Both the position numbers and the translations under genes were made by a program. From Paenibacillus woosongensis (lineage in GTDB: Bacteria > Bacillota > Bacilli > Paenibacillales > Paenibacillaceae), in assembly GCF_030122845.1 (NCBI RefSeq), contig NZ_CP126084.1:744001-808000 (forward strand): DNA of 64,000 nt, given 5' to 3'. Below are positions 8,931 through 17,030 of this stretch, piece after piece. Under the pieces are notes generated by a model. It was not told where the DNA came from, ran no database searches, and saw nothing but the letters and a program-made list of their open reading frames with translations. Each line of letters opens with the position of its first letter. The first letter of the stretch is position 1.

Positions 8931-9527
8931 GTGCAGAAGCTTGTTTTTTTTGTAGGAGTAGCTGGTACAGGGAAAACTACAGTTGCCCGCAAGATCGCTG
9001 ACCGGATTCCGGCGGCTTTCCTGGATCGGGATACCGTAGGCGGAAGATTCGTTGAGAAAATTTTGGAGATGAACGGGCTGGACGTGAACGACCGTGACTC
9101 CGATTTCTATAAGAAGCATCTCCGCGATCTGGAGTATGACACCACCAAGGATATTTGCATCGAGAATCTGGCCGCAGGGCAGAACGTGTTCATGATCTCT
9201 CCCTTTACGGCTGAATTGAAGAACAAGCAGTGGATCGAAGACGTCATCTCCGCAGCGGGTCTGACGAAAAACGAAGTTGACGTGAAGGTTATCGTCGTCA
9301 CGCTAAGTGACATGGAAACCCAGAAGCAACGCATCATCGACCGTCAAACCGAGCGCGACACCTGGAAGCTGGAGCACTGGGACGACTTCAAGCATCGTGT
9401 TCAATTTGTTCCTGAGATTAACTGGGACATCCCGAAATCGTCTGTGCTTGTATTTGACAATAGCGGCGACTTGACCCAAGAAAAAGTTGATTCCGTGTAT
9501 GAGTTTGTGAAGGCTACTAGCCGTTAA
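8931..9527 (+). CDS. Small P-loop ATP-binding protein (zeta-toxin/AAA-like kinase)
   Basis: 198 aa from a GTG start with an AGGGGG ribosome site. The Walker A motif GVAGTGKTT sits at residues 8-16, followed by FLDRDTVGG, which resembles the acidic substrate/metal motif of small-molecule kinases of the zeta-toxin/gluconate kinase kind. A strand ending VIVVTLSD and an Arg-rich lid (RIIDRQTERD) fit a nucleoside-kinase-like fold. The phosphorylated substrate cannot be told. It is a single gene with its own promoter and a strong terminator, and no antitoxin-like partner lies next to it, so a housekeeping kinase is more likely than a toxin. Confidence 0.7.
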   Translation: MQKLVFFVGVAGTGKTTVARKIADRIPAAFLDRDTVGGRFVEKILEMNGLDVNDRDSDFYKKHLRDLEYDTTKDICIENLAAGQNVFMISPFTAELKNKQWIEDVISAAGLTKNEVDVKVIVVTLSDMETQKQRIIDRQTERDTWKLEHWDDFKHRVQFVPEINWDIPKSSVLVFDNSGDLTQEKVDSVYEFVKATSR

Positions 9528-9539
9528 GTAAAGCAGGAT

Positions 9540-9568
9540 AACGCTGCCCCTAGGGGTGGCGTTTTTTT
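9540..9568 (+). terminator. Rho-independent terminator after the kinase gene
   Basis: An 11-bp stem AACGCTGCCCC/GGGGTGGCGTT with a 2-nt TA core, followed by seven T. Confidence 0.85.
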
Positions 9569-9608
9569 GTCGGGGTAGGAGATAAGCAGTATATTTACCA
9601 ATATTTAC

Positions 9609-9660
9609 AAAAAAGAGATGAAAGCCCATCTACCTCAAATTGCTGGAAGAGTGGGCTTTC
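9609..9660 (-). terminator. Terminator of the 67-aa membrane protein gene
   Basis: On the minus strand GAAAGCCCA pairs with TGGGCTTTC and is followed by ATCTCTTTTTTG. Confidence 0.7.
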
Positions 9661-9663
9661 ACA

Positions 9664-9867
9664 TTATTTATGTTTACAAGTCACTTTAACTCCAATACCA
9701 GTCCAAGTGTTTTGCATTTCCGGAACTCCACCGGCTTCTTTACAGTCCATTGCCAGTTTATCTGCAAACGCTTGGTTCTTAATATGCGCCCTGTTTACAA
9801 AGATCGTTGCAATTATGACTACACCAATAAAGACGATTCCCCAGAATGTTAGCATTTTTTTATTCAT
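9664..9867 (-). CDS. Small membrane-anchored hypothetical protein
   Basis: 67 aa starting at an ATG behind a GAAAGGAA ribosome site. A single N-terminal membrane segment (about residues 6-24) is followed by a short hydrophilic domain with two Cys (in MDCKEAGG and VTCKHK) that could form a disulfide outside the cell. A dedicated terminator follows. The family is not recognised. The gene is AT-rich compared with the operon upstream, like its neighbours up to 13 kb. Confidence 0.65.
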   Translation of the reverse strand: MNKKMLTFWGIVFIGVVIIATIFVNRAHIKNQAFADKLAMDCKEAGGVPEMQNTWTGIGVKVTCKHK

Positions 9868-9917
9868 ATCAAATTCCTTTCACCTTACTGTTTCTTCTAT
9901 GCGCTTGATATCTAAGA

Positions 9918-10391
9918 TCAGGAATCTGGAAAGGGAAGAACTGTTCTCTCCTGAATGATCTGGAGCAGCCAAATGAAGTACATAAAAACAGCGGTGCAAA
10001 CGACCAGCTTGCTCCAAAAAGGATAATAGGCATTTGTAAATATGAGGAATATGTGATACAGAAACGCTAGATATAGTAATACCATTATAAAATTAATCAT
10101 CTTATTTTTCGTAAAAGAGAAGAGCTCCCGTATTACTATGCGCTGATGACGATATTTATCCGAGAATACAGTGATTGGCATGATGGCAAGGTGTAGTACA
10201 AGATGAACGATAAATATAGCAATCGGAAAAAGTATAAGGTCTAAACCCAGGGCTGCGGCATTATCGAACTCAATGCTGGACTCTAATACCTGTCTACGCA
10301 AATCAAATGTAGATAATCTCATATGAAAAGAAGCAAAAATGGAAAGTAGGGAAATAGCTGCTGAAACAATCAGCCAAATGCTCTTTTTCAA
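9918..10391 (-). CDS. Multi-pass membrane protein, unknown function
   Basis: The frame stays open upstream to 10487, but that extension runs through a terminator hairpin. The TTG at 10391, 7 nt after AAGAGG, is the best start and gives 157 aa. Four hydrophobic segments are visible, beginning with KKSIWLIVSAAISLLSIF and ending with an aromatic-rich helix near the C-terminus. No motif points to a transport or enzymatic function. The gene lies in an AT-rich stretch next to a decayed ammonium-transporter fragment. Confidence 0.6.
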   Translation of the reverse strand: MKKSIWLIVSAAISLLSIFASFHMRLSTFDLRRQVLESSIEFDNAAALGLDLILFPIAIFIVHLVLHLAIMPITVFSDKYRHQRIVIRELFSFTKNKMINFIMVLLYLAFLYHIFLIFTNAYYPFWSKLVVCTAVFMYFIWLLQIIQERTVLPFPDS

Positions 10392-10458
10392 CAGTACACC
10401 TCTTCGTTGGTTCTTAAATGGGATTTCAAACCATTTTATAACATTATACTCTAAAATA

Positions 10459-10483
10459 CAAAAAAGAGGGCTGCAGCCCTCTC
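10459..10483 (-). terminator. Terminator left behind by a lost amt-like gene
   Basis: On the minus strand AGAGGGCTGCAGCCCTCT followed by a run of T. It is nearly identical to the terminator of the intact amt gene at 13111-13133, and a decayed coding tail lies directly upstream of it (10492-10548). Confidence 0.75.
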
Positions 10484-10491
10484 GCACACCT

Positions 10492-10548
10492 TTACTTACT
10501 TCGCCGCATGGCCTCTTCTTTTTGCGAGACGTGCAAGCCGTTGTGTTA
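10492..10548 (-). pseudogene. C-terminal remnant of a second ammonium transporter
   Basis: The minus strand reads NGLHVSQKEEAMRRSK and then stop. This matches GLRVSQEEEAMGLDL near the C-terminus of the intact Amt protein encoded at 13149-14513. The nucleotide sequence is also close to 13301-13334, and the terminator after it matches the amt terminator. Nothing of the rest of the gene remains upstream. Confidence 0.65.
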
Positions 10549-10693
10549 TCCTCTTGATTAATGATGATTTCAAGACATAATTACCAAAAGATAAATAAAA
10601 TTGATTTAATTAGAAACAACTGGTTGTTATTAAGCGTATAAGAACTAGAGAAATATTTTTGTTTGTTAAATAAATTTAGGGAGTTTTTTTTGT

Positions 10694-11665
10694 TTGTATA
10701 CTGTTGTCAAAAAATCAACGCAGGTACTCATGAAAAGTCATGAGATGGTTAAGCCGTCAAGAAGTAAACTAATGTTGTCATTTCTTGTATTTATACTAGG
10801 AGTGATTGGGGCGTCCAATAGCTTTGCTGCGGAAAATACCGAAGATCTTAATACACCCGTAGAAATTGTTGTAAATGGGGAATTTATTTCTATTGATGCA
10901 TCACCTGTTTTTGATAACTCGTATTTATTGGTTCCAATTCGTGCTCTTTCTTCTCTGGGTTTATCTTATGAATGGCATCCTTCGACAGGTAAGGTGAGGA
11001 TTTACGATCATTTGCAAGGTGTTTTTTTGGAAATTACCCAAGACAGCCGAACCGCACATAGGGACGGAAAAACTCTCGAAATGACAATTCCGGCTCAAAA
11101 CCGAAATGGTCGTATAATGGTTCCCCTTCGTTTCATTTCAGAAGCTTTCGACTACAAGGTACAGTATGAAACGATTCGCAAAATGGTTTTCATCTCCTCG
11201 CCGGGGTATGAGTTTGACCAGTCTTTAATCGTTCAGGAGAATTTGCAGGCTGCACGCAAAGCAGCCATTGCCTTGCCGATCAAGTCCGATTTCAAAGTAT
11301 TGGGCTTTCCAACAAGGCCTAACCATGCGTATGTTTTTATTGCAGGAAGAGCAGATATGTATAAATTCGATGATCAGTACACTACTTCATTTGTGGAGAT
11401 TAAAGATGGAGAGGCGAAGCTTATTGCACAATATGTATCTGGACCACGTTCAACTTTTTTGCATAAGGCAGGTAACATTAAAATCTTTGGGGAGCCTCTG
11501 ATGCAGCAGTATTATGGCCCTCCGTTTAGCAATCCTGTATCTTTTGTTGCATTGGGAGATGGAACATCTATTACCGGATACTACGAAGGAGATGAGCCAC
11601 ATGACTTTATAACTCCAATTACTTTTTATTCCGATATCATTCAGGAGGTTCCCGGAAATAAGTGA
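10694..11665 (+). CDS. Secreted protein with copper-amine-oxidase-type stalk domain
   Basis: The TTG at 10694 lies 10 nt after AGGGAG; the ATG at 10730 is an alternative with a weaker site. A signal peptide with hydrophobic core LMLSFLVFILGVIGASNSFAA precedes a stalk domain (about residues 55-165). That domain has the typical motifs VEIVVNGEFISIDASPVF, LLVPIRAL and IMVPLRFISEAF. The C-terminal ~150 residues are unrecognised and may carry ligand binding. Such stalk domains are common in exported Paenibacillus proteins and are thought to mediate attachment or assembly at the cell wall. The gene appears to be transcribed alone. Confidence 0.75.
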   Translation: MYTVVKKSTQVLMKSHEMVKPSRSKLMLSFLVFILGVIGASNSFAAENTEDLNTPVEIVVNGEFISIDASPVFDNSYLLVPIRALSSLGLSYEWHPSTGKVRIYDHLQGVFLEITQDSRTAHRDGKTLEMTIPAQNRNGRIMVPLRFISEAFDYKVQYETIRKMVFISSPGYEFDQSLIVQENLQAARKAAIALPIKSDFKVLGFPTRPNHAYVFIAGRADMYKFDDQYTTSFVEIKDGEAKLIAQYVSGPRSTFLHKAGNIKIFGEPLMQQYYGPPFSNPVSFVALGDGTSITGYYEGDEPHDFITPITFYSDIIQEVPGNK

Positions 11666-12255
11666 TCTATTACTAATCCAACTACTAAGATTTTTAGTAG
11701 GGTAAATTACATAAGAAGGGGGCAGCCCCGCTTCTAGAGCATAAGTATGCTCCCCTCTGCAACTGGATTTCTGCCTTTGGTGAACCTACATCATTTAGGA
11801 AGTCAGGAATAACAGTTGTCGCGGGAACATTACGTACTTGTCCCAAACTCCTTTTAATAGTTCAACTGATATAAATGGATTTATAGTAGTTAGTTTTTGT
11901 GTTAAAGAAGGGGAAGTAGATTTAAATGTATTTCATGTCGTTAGAAGAAGGGTAACTGGCCAATATGGACTGGTTTCTTGATTTTAGCAACATATTATCC
12001 ACCTAATTTCCAGGATCAAGCGTTTAGAGCATAATTTAGATACATGAATTCCATTTAGTGTCCGACAACTTATTTATAAAAAATGGGATCAGGCAGGAGG
12101 AGAGAAAAGTGACTTAGAAATAACGAAATACTTTCTGAAAGAAGTGGGGCGGCCACTCAACTATCTATAATGACCTTGGGGCAGCCTTTTCTATATATAA
12201 AATTCGGGGGGGATAGCTCCACCTAATGGAAACAAAACAAATGAGGTGAGTTAAA
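11666..12255. other. Gene-poor AT-rich spacer with hairpins and two orphan open segments
   Basis: Contains GC-rich hairpin-like stretches (about 11715-11735 and 12144-12157). Two open segments without a credible start or ribosome site are seen: one ending TGQYGLVS near 11981 and one ending VGRPLNYL near 12170. They could be the 3' ends of lost genes. I see no intact gene. Confidence 0.4.
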
Positions 12256-12993
12256 ATCAAGGCCGCTAATTTGTTACTTTCATTCTTCCTGCTAACTCTT
12301 CTTTTGGGCTGTGAAAATGATAACCGAGCCAATTATGAAAATCTAAATACATCTAATAGTTATATTGATTCTAATATACCAATTAAAGAATCTTCGAAGT
12401 TTAAAACTCAATTTCTAAACACCGAGTTCTCCAACATAATTACGTTGGATTCAGTGAATAAAGATGGTACTCTCAGAGCCCAAACAAACACTGACTTTGG
12501 AGAACTTATTGTAGTAGCGAATGGAAAGGAAGAAGTTGGTCATCTCAATGCCCCAAGTGTCGCAGGGTTAGAAGGGGATTTGACATTCCAAGGTAACTAT
12601 ACCGTGATAAATATAATTGATGGAAAGAAGCATGAAGTAATGGAATTAAAAGAAATCACTTTTATTCAACAATCTGATAGAGTAGTCAATTTCGATAAGG
12701 TAAGTTTTAACGATGCTGACGTTTACTTCCTAACCCCACAATATACATCAGGTCATGGGTTAAATGCCTATGCAATTGCCGTAAATAAAAGTAATGGAGA
12801 AGCTATATCTCTTAAATTTATTAAAAATGATACTACAACCGATACATTAAATTACGCTAACGATCAATTACCGGTTAATGAGAATGAATTTTTAAAGGTA
12901 GTACCTGGTATTTCAGCTGGTACATCTGAAGAAAATGCAGACATTACGTTTTATAAATTAGATCTAACGAATAAATATTTTATTGCTGAATAA
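12256..12993 (+). CDS. Putative lipoprotein with a non-standard start region
   Basis: A perfect GAGGTGAG ribosome site (12243-12250) points to a start at 12256, where the codon is ATC. The next accepted start, TTG at 12271, is 20 nt from the site and would remove the Lys of the signal peptide. From 12256 the N-terminus reads KAANLLLSFFLLTLLLGC, a full lipoprotein signal with lipobox LLGC. The mature part (about 225 aa) is rich in Asn/Asp/Thr and strand-like segments, and I recognise no family. Either ATC is used as a rare start, translation starts weakly at TTG, or a point mutation has damaged the gene. A terminator follows directly. Confidence 0.6.
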   Translation: MKAANLLLSFFLLTLLLGCENDNRANYENLNTSNSYIDSNIPIKESSKFKTQFLNTEFSNIITLDSVNKDGTLRAQTNTDFGELIVVANGKEEVGHLNAPSVAGLEGDLTFQGNYTVINIIDGKKHEVMELKEITFIQQSDRVVNFDKVSFNDADVYFLTPQYTSGHGLNAYAIAVNKSNGEAISLKFIKNDTTTDTLNYANDQLPVNENEFLKVVPGISAGTSEENADITFYKLDLTNKYFIAE

Positions 12994-12994
12994 G

Positions 12995-13030
12995 GGATAC
13001 ATCTCTGAGATGCATCCAATTTGATTTTTT
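12995..13030 (+). terminator. Terminator after the lipoprotein gene
   Basis: GGATACATCTC pairs with GAGATGCATCC around a single T, followed by AATTTGATTTTTT. Confidence 0.7.
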
Positions 13031-13110
13031 GGTATATGAGGGTGGTTATGCAAGTATCCGTATTGCTTGTGATCATAATGCTTACATAGTGTGAGGACAT
13101 TCTCTTCCAA

Positions 13111-13133
13111 TAAAAAGAGGGCCGCAGCCCTCT
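13111..13133 (-). terminator. amt terminator
   Basis: On the minus strand AGAGGGCTGCGGCCCTCT followed by TTTTTA, 16 bp after the amt stop codon. A near copy lies at 10459-10483. Confidence 0.85.
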
Positions 13134-13148
13134 CGCAAATCCCATCAC

Positions 13149-14513
13149 TCACTCCATCGCCGCAGGTCGCGCTACTAGGATATCCTGGCCCGCATTCCCA
13201 TCGTTCTCTCTATCCTTCACGGGCGATCCGCCTGCCGTCTTCATTCTCCATTTCATATGCTCAGGATAACCATAGCTTCCATGCTCGCTCAGATCGAGGC
13301 CCATGGCCTCTTCTTCCTGCGAGACGCGCAGGCCCATCAGCTGCTTCATCACCCATAGAATGGAGAAGGAGAGGATGAAGACGAAGGCGAACGTGCCGAG
13401 GACGCCGAGGATTTGCACGCCCAGTTGCCCTAGGCCGCCGCCGTAGAACAAACCCGCTTGGCCGACCCCGGTCAATTCTACCAGTTTCGGTGTGGCGAAC
13501 AGACCAGTGGAGATGGCTCCCCACACTCCAGCAATGCCGTGAACCGAGGCGGCAGCGATCGGATCGTCAATACCTGCCCGTTCAATCCATCGTCCTGCAA
13601 AAAAGGTGATGATCCCTGCCACGGCACCGACCAGGATGGAAGCCCAGGTGTCGACGAAGGCGCAGGACCCTGTAATGGCAACGAGTGCGCCCAATACGCC
13701 GTTCAACATACTCGGGATATCGGATTTACCCCGAACTAGCCAAGAAATGAGGAGAGCAGTAACACCGCCAGCTGCGGCAGCCAAATTTGTAGTCATTAGG
13801 ACGTACCCGAAAAATCCATCATTTAACGGAGTTAACGCGCTTCCGGGGTTAAAGCCAAACCAGCCGATCCACAGAATAATGACCCCTAGTACGGTGATGA
13901 CCTGGTTATGCCCCGGAATGCTGTTGGGCTTCCCGTCTTTGCTGTATTTGCGCAGTCGGGGCTTCAGCAGAATCGTCGCGGCCAGCGCGGCGGTCGCTCC
14001 TGTTAGGTGAACCACGGTAGATCCAGCATAGTCCTGCATCCCAAGGCTGCCTAGCCAGCCACCGCCCCATACCCAGTGGGTGACCATAGGGTAAATAACC
14101 ACTGAGAAAATGATCCCGAACACGATATACACGCTGAGCTTCGCCCGCTCCGCCATCCCGCCGCAGGCAATAGCCAGTGAAACCGCGGCAAAAGCCATCT
14201 GGAACAGAAACATTAAATTCAGCGGTACACCGATGTCGGCCAGCACGCTAAACGAACCGCTATCTCCTTCTCCCCCGAATAAAAAACCTGCCGTTCCCCA
14301 AAAGCTGTTTCCGTCGCCAAAAGCGAAACCAAAACCCAAGGCCCACCAGGACAGGATGGCCACGCCCAGCGTCAGCACCGTCTTGCCGGCAACATGTCCG
14401 GCGTTCTTCATTCGTACATTCCCTGCTTCCAGCAAAGCAAACCCGGCCTGCATAAAAAAGACCAGCATCGCGGCCAGGAACACGAACAGCGAGTTGAATC
14501 CAATTTCCATCAT
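13149..14513 (-). CDS. amt: Ammonium transporter
   Basis: 454 aa. Start chosen at the ATG 10 nt after GGAGG; an in-frame GTG 9 nt upstream abuts that site. Typical Amt features are visible: QAGFALLEAGNVR in the first helix, the twin pore histidines (in STVVHLTGATAA and in ASVHGIAGVWGAI) and about eleven membrane segments. The C-terminal cytoplasmic tail carries GLRVSQEEEAMGLDLSEHG. The protein conducts NH4+/NH3 across the membrane. No glnK/PII gene is adjacent, and I see no clear TnrA or GlnR box in the upstream spacer. Confidence 0.93.
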   Translation of the reverse strand: MMEIGFNSLFVFLAAMLVFFMQAGFALLEAGNVRMKNAGHVAGKTVLTLGVAILSWWALGFGFAFGDGNSFWGTAGFLFGGEGDSGSFSVLADIGVPLNLMFLFQMAFAAVSLAIACGGMAERAKLSVYIVFGIIFSVVIYPMVTHWVWGGGWLGSLGMQDYAGSTVVHLTGATAALAATILLKPRLRKYSKDGKPNSIPGHNQVITVLGVIILWIGWFGFNPGSALTPLNDGFFGYVLMTTNLAAAAGGVTALLISWLVRGKSDIPSMLNGVLGALVAITGSCAFVDTWASILVGAVAGIITFFAGRWIERAGIDDPIAAASVHGIAGVWGAISTGLFATPKLVELTGVGQAGLFYGGGLGQLGVQILGVLGTFAFVFILSFSILWVMKQLMGLRVSQEEEAMGLDLSEHGSYGYPEHMKWRMKTAGGSPVKDRENDGNAGQDILVARPAAME

Positions 14514-14521
14514 GTTACCCA

Positions 14522-14821
14522 CTCCTCCAAGTCATAGTTACTATTTCCCTAAAAAGGTTAATGAAATTATAAACGGGAGGAGCCTTGGGATTACATGCAC
14601 TTTTTCGCATTTAATATATAGTATTGCGTCAGAAAATTGCTTGAAAACGCTTTGTTCTATCAGGCGACTGGGGATCGTAAACTAAATGTGATTTGTATTT
14701 ATTTGCGGTGATGCCATAGATCTAATGAGGTTTTTTTGCTTGCTTTTTTTGTTGTGTTACACTAGGGACAAAGGCAATAAAACGTGAGCAGCACAGGGAA
14801 AACTCTATATTTTTTATCAGG
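14522..14821. other. Spacer upstream of amt
   Basis: About 300 bp of AT-rich sequence that must hold the amt promoter on the minus strand. I could not identify a convincing -35/-10 pair or a nitrogen-control box by eye. Confidence 0.3.
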
Positions 14822-15035
14822 GTGAATTCGTGATTATCGTGGGGCCGATCGGGGCAGGGAAATCTACGGTGCTCAATATACTTGGGGGATGGATACGGCG
14901 GACGAAGGCGAGGTGCTCGTCGACGGGAAGGACATTGCCAAGTTCAGCAGCAAGGAGCTGACGGGGTATCGCCGCATGACGTCGGATTGTGTACCAATTC
15001 TACTTCAAGATGCAGGTGGCCCACGATGCGATACA
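14822..15035 (+). pseudogene. Broken ABC transporter ATP-binding protein fragment (MacB/LolD type)
   Basis: The first frame reads [22 protein letters not shown] with an intact Walker A. A 1-nt loss in the G-run near 14883-14887 moves the continuation to another frame, which reads [20 protein letters not shown] and on to LTGYRR. Further indels near 14977 and 14990 separate it from the Q-loop-like VYQFYF. This matches the N-terminal ~70 residues of macrolide-export/lipoprotein-release type ATPases; the rest of the gene is absent. It lies upstream of an intact ABC exporter pair but is not part of it. Confidence 0.75.
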
Positions 15036-15203
15036 TTTCGTTTACATGACTGCGTCGTATGATGAAGGAATTTCGGCAAAAAACCGGAATATAACATACA
15101 GCTGGTTTTGTCGAATGATACAAAAACAGCAAATTAGGCGAGCGCAGCAGGAATGACAAGCTAGAGTGCTAAGCCAGGCGGAAATCATCCGGAGGTAAGC
15201 AGA

Positions 15204-17030
15204 ATGGCTACAATATTATCTTTTATCAAAAAATACCGGATTGCCGCCATGTCGGCAATTTGCATGATGCTGATCGAGCTGTTTGTGGAGCTGATCCAGC
15301 CGCTGCTCATCTCCCGCATTATCGATGACGGGATCAGCAAGCAGGATCTGTCCGTCGTCTGGCTGTGGGGAGGCGTGCTCGTCGTGAGCGCGCTCCTTGC
15401 TTTTGCGGCGGGGTTGGCCAGCTCCTTCTTTGCATCCCATGCCAGCCAGGGGTTTGGATATGATCTGCGCGACAAGCTGTATGACAAAGTTCAGTCCTTC
15501 TCGTATGCGGTGTTCAGCAGATTCCCGACTTCATCGCTCATTACGCGACTGACCGGGGATATTACACAGCTGCAGGAAATGGTGTTCATGAGCCTGCGCT
15601 TTGCGACGCGTGTCCCGCTGGTCGTGACGGGGAGCGTCATTATGGCTCTGGTCGTAAATGTAAAGCTGGGCCTGTTGCTGACGGTAACGGCGCCGGTGCT
15701 GGCGGTCTTCATTATGTGGATGATGAAAAAGACATCCCTTCTCTTTCGCGCCGTGCAGCAGCGGATGGATACGGTGAACGGGGTCATTCAGGAGAATCTG
15801 ACCGGCATGCGGCTGATCCGCGTGTTCGTTCGCGTCGCTCATGAAATGAAGCGGTTCGAGCAGCGGAGCCGTGAGCTGATGCAGGGCACCGTCTCTGCCC
15901 TACGGCTGACGGAGACGACAATGCCGCTCATGCTGCTGATGATGAACGGCGGCATTATTGCGATCCTGTGGTTCGGCCGCTTGGATATTGCATCGGGACT
16001 GGCCACGACGGGCGAGGTGGTGGCCGTGCTGAACTACTCGCTGCGCACGATCGGGGCGTTGTCCGCGCTGTCCTGGATCATCAGCTCGTATTCACGGGCG
16101 GCTGCTTCCGGCCAGCGGGTCGTGGAGGTGCTCCGCACGGAGGAGGAGGAAGGATCGGCCGTAGCCGAAGCTATGGTGACAGACAAGGCTGGACATGCCC
16201 GTGAAGATCGTGAAGCTCATGGGGCACGGAGACCCTCCCAGCAGGCTGGTGCTGCCGATAAGAATCTCCTTCCGATCCAGGGCGAGGTGCAGTTTGACGA
16301 GGTGAGCTTCAGCTACCCGGCCAGCGATATTCGGGTGCTGCAGGAGATCTCTTTTGAAGCCAAGCCTGGGCAGCGGATCGCGATCATGGGCGCGACTGGA
16401 TCGGGCAAGTCCTCACTCGTTCAACTGATTCCCCGCCTGCATGAGGCGACGGGAGGAACGATCCGCATTGACGGCCGCGACATCCGGCAGATGGAGCCGG
16501 AGCAGCTGCGCGGGGCAATCGGCTACGTTCCACAGGAGGTCATGCTGTTCTCGGGCTCGGTACGGGACAATATCGCCTGGGGCCGCGAGGATGCGAGCAT
16601 GGAGCAAATCGTGAAGGCGGCCAAGCAGGCACAGATTCACGAGACGATCAAGCGGCTGCCCCATGGATACGACACAATGCTCGGGCAGCGCGGCGTGAAT
16701 TTGTCCGGCGGGCAGAAGCAGCGGCTGTCGATCGCCCGGGCGCTGGTGCGCCGGCCTGCGATCCTTATTCTGGACGATAGCACGAGCGCGCTGGACGTAA
16801 GGACAGAGGCGGCTTTACTGGAGGAGCTGACGCGGTTATCCTGCACTACTTTTCTTATTACGCAAAAAATCAGCTCCACCACGTCGGCTGACCTCATTAT
16901 GCTGCTCGATGAGGGGCGTCTTATCGCCAAGGGCAGCCATGAGGAATTAATGGCCGAATCTTCGCTGTATCGGCGGATTTACGAATCTCAGTACGGGGAG
17001 GCGTCGCAGCATGCTCAAAACCTTCGTTGA
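15204..17030 (+). CDS. Heterodimeric ABC exporter subunit A (degenerate ATP site)
   Basis: 608 aa starting at ATG after GGAGGT. An N-terminal six-helix exporter domain is followed by an ATPase domain: Walker A GATGSGKSS (about 396-404), canonical signature LSGGQ (about 499) and Walker B ILILDDSTSALD (about 520). The catalytic Glu after Walker B is Asp and the H-loop His is Gln (LITQKISS), so this subunit's own site should not hydrolyse ATP efficiently. A long charged linker of about 45 residues (308-351) before the ATPase is unusual. The N-terminus resembles YfiB-type exporters of Bacillus. It pairs with the next gene, which overlaps it by 20 bp. Confidence 0.88.
   Translation: MATILSFIKKYRIAAMSAICMMLIELFVELIQPLLISRIIDDGISKQDLSVVWLWGGVLVVSALLAFAAGLASSFFASHASQGFGYDLRDKLYDKVQSFSYAVFSRFPTSSLITRLTGDITQLQEMVFMSLRFATRVPLVVTGSVIMALVVNVKLGLLLTVTAPVLAVFIMWMMKKTSLLFRAVQQRMDTVNGVIQENLTGMRLIRVFVRVAHEMKRFEQRSRELMQGTVSALRLTETTMPLMLLMMNGGIIAILWFGRLDIASGLATTGEVVAVLNYSLRTIGALSALSWIISSYSRAAASGQRVVEVLRTEEEEGSAVAEAMVTDKAGHAREDREAHGARRPSQQAGAADKNLLPIQGEVQFDEVSFSYPASDIRVLQEISFEAKPGQRIAIMGATGSGKSSLVQLIPRLHEATGGTIRIDGRDIRQMEPEQLRGAIGYVPQEVMLFSGSVRDNIAWGREDASMEQIVKAAKQAQIHETIKRLPHGYDTMLGQRGVNLSGGQKQRLSIARALVRRPAILILDDSTSALDVRTEAALLEELTRLSCTTFLITQKISSTTSADLIMLLDEGRLIAKGSHEELMAESSLYRRIYESQYGEASQHAQNLR

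Noticed and set aside
8931-9527. Zeta toxin of a toxin-antitoxin system
   Set aside because: The P-loop and acidic motif fit many small kinases; no antitoxin-like gene is adjacent and the gene has its own promoter and terminator.
11720-12170. Two small genes in the AT-rich spacer
   Set aside because: Open segments exist but have no start codon with a ribosome site and no recognisable protein; reported only as spacer content.
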